Notes under the pieces: model-generated
Told to the model about the DNA's origin: nothing
The model's database searches: none
Seen by the model: only the letters and a program-made list of their open reading frames with translations
Shown here: piece after piece, positions 44,101 to 56,287 of the stretch
Layout: each line of letters starts with the position of its first letter
How positions within the stretch are numbered: the first letter of the stretch is position 1
Assembly (NCBI RefSeq): GCF_050947875.1
Contig: NW_027460390.1
Coordinates: forward strand, 2,604,001 to 2,668,000
DNA: 64,000 bases
DNA from: Dermacentor variabilis
Taxonomy: Eukaryota > Arthropoda > Arachnida > Ixodida > Ixodidae
Direction: 5' to 3'
Translations under genes and position numbers: made by a program

Positions 44101-45339
44101 TTTCCAATGGTATCAGGGCGCCGAAGCAGTAATCGCAATGACGTAAAAATATTGATCGATGCTACATAAAAGAAGAGAAGGTAACCAATTGTGGATATGC
44201 GGTCACCTAACACGTCTACTGTAACGGCGGAGGGCCAAAAAAAGTTATTCGCCTCAAAGTAAGAGATGCATTCGAAGTAATAGCCACTGGCTGTTTTATA
44301 GCATACGCTGTTTCGAGGCTAGCGCCTCAAGGTCCTCTAGAGTTACGGCTCTAGCATGACGGCGATACTTTGGCAAAATGGCGGCGCACACGTTTGTTTA
44401 CGTTGCCATGGCAACGGAAACAGCAGGCGTGTGGCACCTCCTGACCCTAGCGCTCTTACTTTTTGCTTTGTTTTTATTATGACGACCAGCTCCGCTCATA
44501 GAGTTACCGTACTGATTCAAGAGGACAAGCTTACCATAGCGCCCATGCATTTAAATCGGGAACCGCAAGAGCGCGGCGCTGTTCCTACCGCTGAGGTTGC
44601 CATGTCCTAAGACGCTTGTTAGACTTGACGCCAGTAGCCAGATTTAATCTATCAACCGTAGCAGCATGGCATCTCGCTTGCAGTGATGCCAAGTGGTGTA
44701 CGTGCAGCCGTGTGTATGGTCTTTATAAGTTTGTTCCTTATTCTATGACTTCATTCCTTTATGCTATGGTGTGGGTGTGGTCGATGTTGGCATGAGTGTT
44801 GGCCGTGCAGGGGTCAATTATTCAACCGAAGGATGATCCAGTTAATGTTTCCCGCAGTATGTCGTTTTCAGCGGTCACGCACCGTTAGCTGATGCAAGTG
44901 TCACTCTACGAGGTTATGAGTTAAGAGCTCGAAGCCGTGGTCGGCAGATTCCTCGTTGGGTTTTCCGTAGTTTTCCTCGCACGGGCGGGGCATGTTGCAG
45001 AAGCCGCGGGGCGCTTTCTTCGTTGCTGGGTGCTTTTCTCGTCGGGACGATAGATTTTTTTAAATACAAGTGCTGATTCAGCAGGAGGGCACATGTAACA
45101 AAAAGAAAAACGGGTCTCAGGAGAGCACTTGCGATTATAATAAAGCAGGCGGCGCAGGATCTCCAGGGTACCCACGGGGCAGTGGGGGTATCAAAGGTCG
45201 AATCAAGGTTGGGGCCGCCGAGGCATGTGTGTGCCAGGGAGTGTTCGCACGAACAGCTCCCCTGGAATGCGCAGTGGTGCATCGCAAGGACGAGATACGT
45301 TAAAGGCACCTGCGCCCGTGATTTTTATTTTAGTAAGGA
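41181..45339. other. Unassigned 4.2 kb
   Basis: Many short frames, none convincing. A GC-rich patch at 43460-43760 has overlapping frames on both strands; the minus one contains RCAVLGCKKCH, resembling the first Cys pair of a THAP finger, but nothing follows. The patch at 44340-44600 (CAAAATGGCGGCGCACACGT and ATGGCAACGGAAACAGC) looks like a dispersed repeat. A GATTGAGT-type tandem begins just after 45335. Confidence 0.35.
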
Positions 45340-48300
45340 TGATTGAGTGATTGAGTGAACCAGAATAATATGGAGGGATCCGGTGCAGTCGTGAATGCGA
45401 GTCGTGGTATATGTAGCTCAGGTCGGCAGGCGTATGTAGTAATATGAGAGTTAGTTGTATGAACTTTATGCGTAATAGGCTTGGTTACGGTACCTTAAAG
45501 GAATCGGTCTAGAGGACGGTGTTGGTCCTGTACCCCCTAAAACAGACACACACACATACACATGCCCCTTTGTTCTATATGTATACATACAATTCCTTCC
45601 CATGATTGATTGTCCAGTTCAAGTTTTCAATAAATGTCATAGGAATTACTCTAATAAAGACAATTTCACGATGGGATTGCTTACTTTTATTTTTTATTTT
45701 AGGACTGAGAACTACACAGAACCATATTTTGCATATGTGAGAGACGTGTAGGCCTTTTGCACATGTGGATACCGCAAGCTTAATGCAGTGTGCAGTACAG
45801 AGACAAATGAGCTGCTACAACACGGACTGCAGCATTAAAGGCCAGACAACACATACGAAATTAGAGGTGAAAATATAGAAGGGACCTCCAAATAAGCTCT
45901 GTAGCGAAATAAATACTTTCGCATAACTTGGTATGATACGCGCTTAGAAAATAAACAAAGTAAAAAAATGCATGAAATGTGCATGATTACTAAAAAACAC
46001 AAAAGTCCACAGGCAGTGAAGTAACAAAGAAAATCTAAAACTAAGGAAAACTCGAAGGCCGCTTCATGAACACAATTAAAAGATTTTTATATATAATGCC
46101 CTAAAGACGAAAGTGTAGAAGAGCTTCTGATATACGCACTGAGATATTGCGCAATACCGGACGACGTGAATGACATAGTCATGACAAATAAAGAAAGGGA
46201 CAGTTCAGTGGTAATGGCAAAAACAGTGACACGCAAAATATCTAAAAATAGAATAAAATGGTCAGATTGTTTGATTCACAGCCATGCCAAAAAATAACAA
46301 CAGCTTACTTATAAACCTGTACAAAAGTATATGAAATGCGTGACATGTTCATTGCTACTGAACAAAATGAAAGATATGGCAGAAGAAAAACAACTATGTA
46401 CTAAAAACTGAAATACCCATTATCAGATTATTCTGCAGCTGGCCACAACTTGAGTAACGGTGGCAAGAGATAACGGAAGGTAGTCAGCTTTTGCAGCAGC
46501 ACGTAGAAAACATTCGCCGGAAAGCCTATTCCTAAATCAAAGACCAGGTAAAATAAGCGAACAACACGAATTTTCTTTCACCCGGAACGCAATGCTTAGC
46601 AGTTAAATTACGTCACTTCAGGCACTAAGTCTTACCTACTGGGCACTCCTTTGTGTATAAACACGAACTGCAGAAATCTGCATTTATGGCACTTGCAATG
46701 CTCATGCTTTCGAGAAGAAAAAAACCGTATCATGCCTACACATGAAGCTTGTTCGCGCGGTTTTCCCATCGGTTATTACTGAGATAATACACTAACACGA
46801 ACAGTAATTTTTCAGCTGTTAGTACGTCTGTCGAACGTCACACACAGAAAAAGCACTGAGGGCAGAATGGAAAGCTGGGAAGTTACTGCAGTTGCAAAAT
46901 GAGACTTGGCACAGAAAAACACAAGTCATAGACCAGGTGACAATGAGGAGCAACATCTATTTGGCGGCTTTCTCTACCGGTAAGAGGGAAGTGTAGCACA
47001 ATCAAGGCGCAACAACGTTCGGAGTCTTATGGAGCACACACATGGATAGGGCCGTGTTCCTGTACATGAGCCTTATGATGTCCTTCGATCTGCGCGATCA
47101 CCTGTTGTCTTTAGGCACCCGGAGCAACCTTGCAGGGCTTGTTCTTGCGGTATTCGTGCAGCACTGCACGAGGCACGAGCGGTGCGAGTCGTGAAACGGG
47201 TGAAATATTGCGGAGCACAAGCACACAGCTATCGAGGACCAGGAAACTGACGAAACTGCACACGCCGGTCCACGCACAGCAGCGAACGCTTCCCGATAAG
47301 AGCAGATGACGAAACATGAAACGTCATGCAGCGGGTTAAGCCAACACACTGAAGTGTAGGTGGTGTTGGTTAAGCTTACGCTGGTCTGCTGGGCGCGCGA
47401 AGAGACAGTTGATGATGAGAGAGTTGCGAGAGAGGGCAAGGGGAAAGGATTTCAGAGGAGGGGCGAAAGGGGACGGCTTCCAGGATCGGCGAGCCCGAGC
47501 CTGCGCCGATCTAAGAGGTCGTACAAGGGAAGCGGATTTGCTTTCTCGCCCTCTTGATGGATGGCGCCATTTACCTCTGCCACCGGAGTGGCCGAGTTTC
47601 CTAGGCCGCGTAATATTAAATTCTGTTTATTTTGGAATGAAATGCGCTTGACGGCATCTATTGTGGTATATATAGACAACATTTCTTTTTTCTTTGCATA
47701 ATTCCCTATAGGACAAAGCCGATGACGGAAACATCTAGCCGTAGTACAGATCAGCGCCCCTAGCCCGAATTGAACCAAGAACCGCAGCTTAATGTCTACA
47801 TTCAGCTGAGGCACCAAACTGATATTAATACGAATAGCATTCTTGGAATGGTCAGACCAGTTTTCTTTCCTGCTGTCCAAGTTTTCTGACCAGAAATATG
47901 GGCCAATCCCGGAAACTAAAACCTTCCTTTTAACCATGCCGAAGTAATCATTGCAATGTTGTTGCATTCAAAGATTTCCCACTCGTCGGAGGTTGTCAAC
48001 TCGTATTGTCCTGCAAAAACGTAATTGCGCCGCGAACTCTAAAGTCCACCTACACATTACGTGTCCCTTATTTACGTCGTTAACGCAGGACTTCGAAAAA
48101 ACATACAACCTCCACTGTGGCACGGAAGATAATAGATAATAGGCATGTCTGGAATATTGAGCGAATGTACTTTTACGTCTGCTGCTGTTTTATGTCATCG
48201 CACTTTTAAGTCTGTTGCAGGACGAATGACTCTCCCAGTGGTCTCCAGTTACTCCTGTCTTGCACTAGCTGTCTAAGTTGCACCTGCATTTCTTTTTCAT

Positions 48301-48984
48301 TTTCGTCACATCAGCTAATATATTGCAGTCCTTGACGGCGCTTCCCTTCCCTGGACACCTATTCTCTATCACCAATAAACCCCAATTATCTGCCCTGCTC
48401 ATTACGTGGTACGTCCACCTTCATTTTCCCCTTCAATATAATTGCAACGCATGCAACTATCATTTCTAATCAGGAAACGTTAAAGCTTCCCCTCGGACCA
48501 CCACTAACCTGGCTCCCATTTCCACCGAATGCGACCAAACTGTCACATGGAACCCTCTCAGGAAACCGGGAAAATGAGCGGAGAAAAATCGTACAGCGCC
48601 TTTGAGCACTTACTGAATAAATGTTACACAAGCAGTAACCTATGCACGCACATACTTCGCATGCACAATGGCCACAATGTACACAGTTTGACTACATGTG
48701 GTCTTCATGGCTGCATGTTGCGATTCTCTCGGAACATTGCCATAAATTCTGCATCGTTTATAAAACATAGGTCACAGTGGCTCTCCCTGGATATTTTGCA
48801 TACGTTAAGTCATTGCAACAGCTGTAATGAATGCAGACACTTCGAGCTTCGCCGCACCCCCCATTACCCTCCCCTTACTGTCTCCCATTATATACGAACT
48901 GTCTTGTTTAGTTCACCGAGAACACGCGGGAATATTTTCTTCGTATAACGTATGAAACAGGACGAAAACGAGTACTGTAAAACT
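45340..48984. other. Unassigned 3.6 kb
   Basis: Starts with GATTGAGTGATTGAGTGA (45339-45356), a simple tail of the kind seen on LINE 3' ends. The region 45600-47000 is AT-rich with no frames over 60 codons. Frames at 47098-47967 overlap on both strands and match nothing I recognise. Confidence 0.35.
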
Positions 48985-49175
48985 TCAATAATTTCGGGGA
49001 CCCAAGTGGTACGCGCAATAGAGCTAAAGTACATTGTGCCTTAGATACTACATTTTCTATGTCTGGACTTCAGTTGAATTCTCTATCATAGGTGATTCCA
49101 AAGTATTTCACGTATTCAACCTGGGGAATGGGTTCTTTCTTAACAACACCTCCTGACGGGCTTGATAGTGCATTG
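48985..49175 (-). pseudogene. LINE RT thumb fragment
   Basis: The minus strand reads PSGGVVKKEPIPQVEYVKYF then GITYDREFN, IENVV and KAQCTLALLR. This is the segment after the RT active site in R1/I-type and jockey-type LINEs (the pattern V.yLG..id..L.w..HI). It is flanked by the foldback at 49179. Confidence 0.5.
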
Positions 49176-49178
49176 CAG

Positions 49179-49296
49179 ATCGACGAAAAATAAGCGCACA
49201 GGAAGACACACATGAACAGCCAAGAACATGCAGCGCCAGTCCTGTGTTTTCTCGGCTGTTCGTGAGTGCCTTCCTGTGCGCTTATTTTTCGTCGAT
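49179..49296. repeat. Foldback with perfect 27-bp arms
   Basis: 49179-49205 is the exact reverse complement of 49270-49296 (outer part ATCGACGAAAAATAAGCGC). The 64-bp loop holds a second pair, GAACAGCC/GGCTGTTC. The words AAATAAGCGCACAGGAAG and GGCTGTTC resemble tick Penelope terminal repeats, from memory. The 11-bp word AATGGGTTCTT occurs on both outer sides (about 49128 and 49300). Confidence 0.88.
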
Positions 49297-49734
49297 TTGA
49301 ATGGGTTCTTCTTTATAAGATATAGAAACAAAGTTACTAGAAAGGGAAAGTCGTCTACTGTCTCAAGCAGTGGCGTACGTAATAGTGATAATATTGGCGG
49401 TAACGACGATGCAAATCCCAATTTATGGAGGGTAATCGCTAAGGGAATATGACATAAATTGGGCGGCAGTATGTAGTTGAACATGAATGAATTAAAATAT
49501 TCTTCTGAGAACACAAACCAAAAACAAGGAGACCATGCGAAAGACCGGGAAGCTAGTATTGTCCATAAGTGAGCAGTCAGACGAACTAAAAGAAATTTAT
49601 TAAGTACATGTTTATAAATAAGAGAACTGAAAACAAATAATAACTAATTTCCGAAATTAATTTGAATAAAATGAACTATGAACAGAGAAGTAGTGTGAAG
49701 CTAAAAATATTATCACGGTAATCGTGTTGTTTCT

Positions 49735-49926
49735 TTGAAAAAAATCAAACACGGAACGGCAAAGATAGCCCGCGGGCGCTACAGCATATTGCCGAGGCCT
49801 GAAATGATAGTATTAACGGAATATTTATTCCTACTCCAATCTGGGGATGCCGACCTTCGACCAACTCCTTTCTCTGGTTTCAATATCTTCGGCAGCATAA
49901 AAAGAAGAAGGAGGTGTATCGATTGA
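49735..49926 (+). pseudogene. CR1/L2-type LINE 5' coding end with 2A-like motif
   Basis: A short frame includes LTEYLFLLQSGDADLRPTPF. Many CR1/L2-type LINEs begin their protein with a LLLxSGDxExNPGP segment (2A-like); here the NPGP end is degraded to RPTP. The DNA around 49800-49905 is repeated in inverse orientation at about 52445-52560, confirming a dispersed element. Confidence 0.45.
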
Positions 49927-50039
49927 AATTTATTCCAGGTATGACTTCAAGGAATCAGTGTGTTGTTCTTCTCTGTGTATTTCGCCTAAGCTTTGGACTT
50001 CCAGAACTTGAACTGCTGATAGTCATGAGACGAAGCATG

Positions 50040-50960
50040 TTAGCGAAGTATACGTGATGCCATCAGGTCCTGGCGACGAAGAACGCCTGCAGGTCGCCAA
50101 CGCGGTATAGAGCTCTTCGAGTGAAAGTAGCACGTTCATTCCTGGTACACGTGCCTCAGGGATGTTATTCAGTGCTGCGTCCGTAATGATGGCCACGGAC
50201 CGAGCAACCCGGGCACAGTACTCTTCAGCAACTTGAAATTCCTAGCTGAGTTGTTCTCTGTCAACTTAGCTGGGTCTACCAAATCAATTGGCCGGAGCAC
50301 CAAAGGGCTTCCTTTGATGCGGAGATGAGTGAAGACCGCTAACCATTCTCCATATTTGCGAGAGTGATTTTCGGGGATCAAGCGACTGACAGAAAGTTTT
50401 TCATCTTTTGTCTTCTAATTCATTCATACGCCGCTGGACTTTCTTTTGTATGCGTCGTGAAGCCCTCAGATCCAAGATGGACTTCGTACGCCGATACCTC
50501 CTCTATGCCTGTCAGCGTGCCGCAAGCAGCCCCTCCAGTGCGAAGTCCAAGTCCGTTCGTCTTGCTGACCTTGTATACGAGCTTATGGATGTTTTCAATG
50601 CCTCTGGGATTGCATCTTCCATAGTGTGTGAAAGGCCTTCGCGACATCCCTCATCCATATCATTACTAAATTTTGACCAATCAACCGTACGAAAGACAGT
50701 AGATAAGCGGTTCTCAACTCCTTTATTCTTGATGTATGTATAAATAGGATGAATTTCTTGGAAGGTCAAGTATGCATGTAACAGATCGGCACCGAGTTTT
50801 ACAAGTCGCTCTTTCCAGCAATAAAATAGCGTTGGAACTTAACGCTCTGCATTGTGTATTTGTTCTTCATTACCGCGTACGTTTTCGCTATGCAACCTTT
50901 TCTGTATTACCTCACGGGTGGGATCTAACGCATATTAGCAAGCTTGTGGAATGCCGTATA
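50040..50960 (-). pseudogene. LINE endonuclease-RT linker and RT fingers
   Basis: Minus strand: TVDWSKFSNDMDEGCREGLS, EALKTSISSYTRSARRTDLD and the EGLLAAR segment (about 50500-50700) form the basic linker between endonuclease and RT. Then come GSPLVLRPIDLVDPAKLTEN (about 50280), ARVARSVAIITDAALNNIPE (about 50150-50220) and RRSSSPGPDGITYTS near 50060, the start of RT. Frames change repeatedly. It is probably the same LINE as the thumb fragment at 48985, with the palm deleted. Confidence 0.6.
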
Positions 50961-52439
50961 GCGTTGTTCACAAAGTTTATTTCATCTTCGGTCGCTATTG
51001 GAAATCTAACAAACGAAGTGGTAAATCTAACACAAACGATCTCTGACCACTGGAGAATGCTTACCCTTTTGATGCACTGAGAAAATTTGGTGGACGCTTA
51101 AGCTTCACCTTTAAGAGTGGAACAAGATAGTATTCAAAGATCGGTTCACTGCTTCTCATGCTTCCAGACAACCGCAGCTTATGTAACCCTAATGTTTACC
51201 AGGAAGCGCTGTCGGAGAATGTTTTGCATGAGGGCGAGCGAGCGAGTTTCTGCTAGAAAGGCGACTTCTTGCGTGGGCCGCAGATGTGCGGATGCGAGCT
51301 CAATCTGGATGGTGCTGTTGCAAGGAAGCGAGCGTAGCACGCCCTCTGTGAATGGTAGAAACGCTGGAAAAGGCGTTTATGTTTGAGCTGCCGCGTCACA
51401 GAGTTATATTTTCTGGGATATTAAAATTACAATGCGAAGCTATCATGTCTGTAGGGTGTGTATAGGTTGTACATTGCGATTTTTTGGACGCATCTTACAT
51501 TGAGCAATTCAATTCGCTCAGTAACGCCTCTGCGCCACACGGAAGGCCAACGTGGTTGTGGTTCACAATTTTTCGCTAAACAACGTCCGATGCAAGACGC
51601 CGACACCGGTTTCTAGGTGACAAATGACTGTTAACACCACCGCTTTAATAACTGCATGTGTAGCCTAAAATTTGCGGGCAGCGAATTTGTATACCGACGT
51701 AGCCTCCTCAGAACCCAACACCACTCAGGGACAAAAGCTTGTCATGTTGATTCTTATTATTCGTAACATACCAACTATTATATTTCGAACACGAATACGT
51801 TGATTGTTATCTCAACTCGCGATAAGGGAAATTCACTTGACTATTGCTTTTCGCCGCCTGGGACGACGCAACCGTCTGTACAAATCGATGGGAGTTTTCA
51901 CCAATGTCAACGCTGAAACCACTTCCATGCAGCTCGATATTTTCAAGTCGTGACGTTGACTGTGAAGATCAAGCCAAACTGAGAGCCATGAATCTAACTC
52001 TTTATTACAGGAACTTGTGCCCATAAAAAAGTGACCCTCAAAGGACAACATTTGCGCCACCACAGTCGTGGAACTGTGGCACGACGAATTTCGCCTATCA
52101 AGCGCGCGAAACCGAAGCTGGGAAGCTGCAGCGAGTGCAAAAGCCGCGTCTCCCTCGAGGCGACGTTCACTGTATGTCACCCAGCAGTGGGCAGCCAGTG
52201 CGCTGCGACAGCGAGGAGCCTGGAGCTGCAGTACGCAGGACGACAGTCCTGCAAACAAACAACAACAACAACAAAGAAAAACCCTGCGTTACGGTTTAAA
52301 TGGAGAAACAAAGAGAAAACATATTTTTGAAGCCATGCCTGTAATAAATTTTAATTCGCGTGCCACTAAATTTCGCATTTTGAGCGTCTGTCCTGTGCAC
52401 TCCTTTTCTTCCCGCCCGTATTTCCGCTCAGCTATACTG
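50961..52439. other. No recognised gene
   Basis: A 141-codon minus frame at 51833-52258 lacks motifs. (CAA)n-like sequence lies near 52254-52275. Nothing was assigned. Confidence 0.35.
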
Positions 52440-52561
52440 CGCTGATTTTGCTTTCTGCCGACGATATTCCAATAAGAGAAAGAATTTGCTGGAAGCTCGA
52501 TATTGCCAGATTGGAGTAAGAATAAACATTGCATTAATACTATCATATAGAGACTCGACAA
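52440..52561 (-). pseudogene. CR1/L2-type LINE 5' coding end, second copy
   Basis: The minus frame has VLMQCLFLLQSGNIELPANS, near-identical in DNA to the plus-strand copy around 49800-49905 (both share TTACTCCAATCTGG or a one-base variant). The 2A-like end is again degraded. Confidence 0.45.
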
Positions 52562-52689
52562 CTTGCTCTAGTGACTGGGATAGCTTTGCGGTGTCATGTT
52601 AGATTTTTTTTCAAAACAAGCTAAAACATCGCTGGGTTAATATTTGTAACTTCGCTCTACTTGTCTGTTCATTATTCATTTCTCTGATA

Positions 52690-53890
52690 TTGATTTAGGA
52701 GATGTAAATATAAATGATGTAATCCCGGAAAGCAGCTTCTCAAGTTCACTAGTTATTACTTATGATGACTCATACCCAAATAATGCAAAGAAGCTTCTCT
52801 CGCATATCCTTAACGGCTTACTCCTGGATCAACTCTAAACTAACGTAATTATAGCAACGGATGCTTCGCAGAGTGAGGAAAAGGCAGGAGTTGGAATTTT
52901 TCATCATCATTGGACTGGTCTTTTTCTACTCGGTTTCCCTACTTCACTCAAATATATCTAGCGGAATTCCTAGCTGTTGTCGTAGCTTTACGAAAGTTAC
53001 GATCTACTAGGAAAGCCGCGGTAATAATCACAGATTCTTTGTCACTGTGCACCTCACTTACTGCCCCCGGCGAGTCACACATATTAAAAACTTTGTACTC
53101 ACTGGCTCCAAGTCATTTGCGAAGTTTACGATTAATATGGGTACCTGGGCACAAAGGCATACTTATGAATGACGCGGCAGGCAACTTGGCCAAGGCTTCT
53201 ATCAGCGGCCCTGTGCTTCCCCTTCTTCAAACAATGGGTTTTATCACGTTCTTCAGGTTCACAAGATACGTCTTTTTAACATCAAAATGAAATCTTAAAT
53301 CATCCTTGGAACTGCATCACTTACGACTCCCTTGGAGCAGCAAATTTTGCAAAACAAGACAAACAGAAATCACATTAAGGAGACTGCGTTATCGAGTCTC
53401 ATCTCTAAATTTTTACATGCACCGATCTGGTCTGGCAATATGCCCATTGTGCCATTCTTGCAACTCAATAGAGACGATCGATCACTATTTACTGGAATGC
53501 CGGTGTTTCTCCTCCATGAGAAAAATGACATTAGAAATTACAGTGCGACAGCTCGGCCTGCCATTGAACACTCCGGTACTGTTGTCTTTCGGAGCGTCTG
53601 TGCTTGGGCAGTCACACAGGAATGTGTGCTTCGCGTAAGAAAATTTTATTATTGAATCAAGCCGATTTCATTGGTGACCATATTATTTTTTTCATTCCTC
53701 CTCTATTGCCTCATTTATATTATATATAATTTTTTTCTCTTCATTGAATAACAGTCTACTGAACTGTTTTGAATTTTCCTCGTTTAAATTTCTGCAACAA
53801 AATTACAGATCTTTAAATTCATTTCCTAAACACATAAGCAAAGTCTGCTCGACTCTTGGCCAATCCCCGTGACTGGGTCTGCGACAAACT
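52690..53890 (+). pseudogene. LINE-A second copy, RNase H and 3' end
   Basis: RNase H: IIATDASQSEEKAGVGIF (about 52855-52900), AEFLAVVVALRKL, IITDSLSLCTSLT, LIWVPGHKGILMNDAAGNLA (about 53130-53190). The tail is YMHRSGLAICPLCHSCNSIE and DHYLLEC, an intact Cys/His cluster (53418-53505). A frameshift lies near 52905 and a break near 53290. The 3' UTR has TTGGCCAATCCCCGTGACTG, matching LINE-A at about 17965. It ends in a CAT/CAG run rather than the AAAGC tail, so tails vary within the family. The 5' end is truncated. Confidence 0.82.
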
Positions 53891-53904
53891 CATCAAGGAC
53901 ATCA

Positions 53905-53905
53905 T

Positions 53906-53950
<45 letters not shown>

Positions 53951-53956
53951 CATCAT
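53905..53956. repeat. (CAT)n(CAG)n microsatellite at a LINE 3' end
   Basis: ATC/CAT units run into eleven or so CAG units and back to CAT. Position directly after the LINE 3' UTR suggests it grew from the LINE's tail. Confidence 0.9.
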
Positions 53957-54154
53957 TAACGGCATATTCCTGGACGCTCTCGGCTCCGCATACGACAGTC
54001 CCTGCAAAGGCCAGCCATCATGTTCGGTCCCTGGCTCCGCTGCAGCAGAGCACCGCCATAGCGTGCCTACGAAGCATTGAGTGCCTCTTGGTACACGCTG
54101 CGCACCAGCAGCAGGAGCAGCGATGGCGGTTCCGGATGCGGCCTCGGATCATAG

Positions 54155-54820
54155 CGTGGAGGGTGCATCGTTGAGCAACGAGGTGCAACACTGCTACCAG
54201 CTGCGGTTGCGAGCTCCCCACCCCCAGATGCCTTGATACAGTTCGCACAGGAAAAGAAGGGTTGGGTGGCAGCCACGAGCAAAAACAAGCGGCGCGTTAG
54301 CCGCCGCCTGGCAAAGCTGTGGCGTCCTCTCATAGTCGCCGACAAGGGGCCCTTCCAGCGCAAGGTCGCCGAAGCTGCCACCGTCCACCGAAGGAAGTAC
54401 ACGGACCACGCCAACAATTCGCGTGAGGCCCGCCGACGCAAGGAGCACGAGCGCAGTGCCAAACAGGTTAACAGCAAGTTGAAGAACGACAGTTCCCTGG
54501 GACAAAGAGCAGCAGCCGAGTATTTCCGTGGTCGCGGCCAGGGGCCGAGGCAGCCCGAATTTCCAGCTGCAACTGCATCCGTCAGTGCTGCCCGAGTCAG
54601 CGCTTCGTTCTCCGGTCAGGGAACGCTTGTTTGTATGCCGACACCCGCGGTTCCGGCCACGGCCAAGGTTCGCTGGTACGCGCGGCCTTACTACGTGCAC
54701 CGGTTCTGCATGCGGCGAGAAAAGGAAGCGACGTGGTTACGGCGCTCTTCCCGTCCCTCGAGGCCACCGAGAAAGGCGTCCTTGGACAAGGTCACCATCT
54801 ACGAGATTACCCGGGTTTAG
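54155..54820 (+). CDS. Intronless ORF with SOX-type HMG box (gene or retrocopy)
   Basis: Open from a TAG at 54152-54154 to 54820. The HMG box lies at about 54224-54442: PDALIQFAQEKKGWVAATSK, RRVSRRLAKLWRPL, VADKGPFQRKVAEAATVHRR, KYTDHANNSREARRRKE. The Trp in KLWR, the KGPF turn, the HRRKY segment and the basic end are as in SOX boxes. Box helix 1 lacks the usual RPMNAF start; an alternative frame just upstream (RAPHPQMP) suggests a frameshift at about 54230. SOX proteins bind and bend DNA in the minor groove. There is no ATG upstream of the box in this frame. It is either a retrocopy/pseudogene or an exon using an unseen start. Confidence 0.55.
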   Translation, partial: RGGCIVEQRGATLLPAAVASSPPPDALIQFAQEKKGWVAATSKNKRRVSRRLAKLWRPLIVADKGPFQRKVAEAATVHRRKYTDHANNSREARRRKEHERSAKQVNSKLKNDSSLGQRAAAEYFRGRGQGPRQPEFPAATASVSAARVSASFSGQGTLVCMPTPAVPATAKVRWYARPYYVHRFCMRREKEATWLRRSSRPSRPPRKASLDKVTIYEITRV

Positions 54821-55429
54821 GACTCTACCTATGCGCCCTGAAACGGCATATAACTGGAATTCAGCTCACGTTTTTCCCTTAGCGAGATTTAGACCAGCAG
54901 CGTCTACCACCCGGCCATGATCTGTCCATTGAAAAGCCGTCCTCCTTAAGTGCCTTCTTCGAATGCAGAGACGCGATCCAGCCTCTCACTTCCACGAGAT
55001 GTGACCACGCCGCAGTGCCACAGGATTTCGCTGTTTCCCATGAAAGGTGGACTGCACGGCGGCGGTTGGCGCCTTCTGATGGCGTGAATAAGAAAGTACC
55101 TCTTTAGTATGTAATAAAAACATATTACGTGCTTAGCCCACGAGTGTCACTGTTCAAACAGTCATTACATAAAACGTTCAATATTTGAGAATTCGTAAGA
55201 ATATGGAATTAAAATTGAACGTATAAGCTTGCTCTCTGCAAAGAAATTCACTAGCGCTCTCAATATATTTTTCTGTACATGACAGAACCATGGACAAAGT
55301 ATTATCATTAAAAAATAACTCAAATTTCAATGGCAGTTATCTAAAACATGCGTATGCATTTGGTACTAATCTCCACATTTTCGCCGTCGTATGTCACCGT
55401 GTTTGGGATAATGGAGAGAAACGCCACGC
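54821..55429. other. No recognised gene
   Basis: Downstream of the SOX-like frame, with no poly-A tract or AATAAA close by apart from AATAAAAAC near 55114. Nothing was assigned. Confidence 0.35.
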
Positions 55430-55444
55430 AAGTGTTGTGATATT

Positions 55445-56030
55445 TTGTATGACTGCTGGTCAATGCTTCTTTTGTTGCTTATGGCGGAAGATCTTGAGGA
55501 GAATTCTGGACCCAAGCTAAACGAAATGCCAGAAGAAGTTATTCGGAATCAGACTGCGTTCGCTCGTAAGATGGATGGCATTAAAAGTGAAATTGTCACA
55601 CTGAGCGCAAAGACAGACAGGACACAGAGCCTCTTTGATGCAGTTGATACAATGAACAGCAGGATTGGGAATTTAGAAAGTATAGTTCAAGAAAAGGCTG
55701 CAAAGTTAGTCGATTACGAGAACAGAAGCCGGCGTAATAATTTGTTAGTCTTTGGCGTCACTGAAACGGGGACTGACTATGGTGTAGAAACAGAGTCAAA
55801 ACTAAAGGAACTTGTTCTGGAGAATATATTTTAATAAACTATGGGTGTACAGGTTCATACAGTTGATCAAATTGATCGCCTTGGTAAACCCCAGCCAACA
55901 AAATGTAGACCAGTTATTCTTAAGTTTTAGTATATCTGAGAAAAAGAAAGCTTGCTGAAGAAAGGCGCAAAACTAAAGGGTACTGTTTGGCGTATTAGCT
56001 CTGACTATGCCAAAGAAACATTAGATATAC
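55445..56030 (+). pseudogene. CR1-like LINE ORF1 with 2A-like start
   Basis: The N-terminus reads LLLLLMAEDLEENSGPK. The DxExNPGP 2A-like motif is recognisable, with Pro changed to Ser (NSGP). A coiled-coil-like stretch follows (residues about 25-85, KMDGIKSEIVTLSAKTD to IGNLESIVQEKAAKL), then YENRSRRNNLLVFGV, a conserved block of LINE ORF1 proteins. A stop at about 55834 interrupts it. The frame resumes as VDQIDRLGKPQPTKCRPVIL and LKGTVWRISSDYAKET (to about 56012). The protein would bind LINE RNA. Confidence 0.7.
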
Positions 56031-56287
56031 CCACAAAACTATGGGAAGCGCAGCCGCAGACAGGGCCAAGAAAGCAAAGGTCCTGCTCGTTCATGATAAA
56101 CTTCGCGTAAACAAAGATACATATTTTTGGGATCAACAACCGCAATGAACGCTGCCTGCTGTCTAAAAGCTTAGGGCATAGGGCTGATAACAGAAAACAG
56201 CACAGGTCAGATCGGCCAAGCGGCACTGATGACCCTGATACCATAGGCAACACCTCGGGCTCGTCATCACAGATATAGCTATGCATT

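Noticed and set aside
47452..47967. 171-codon minus-strand ORF
   Set aside because: No recognisable domain and no supporting signals; probably chance.
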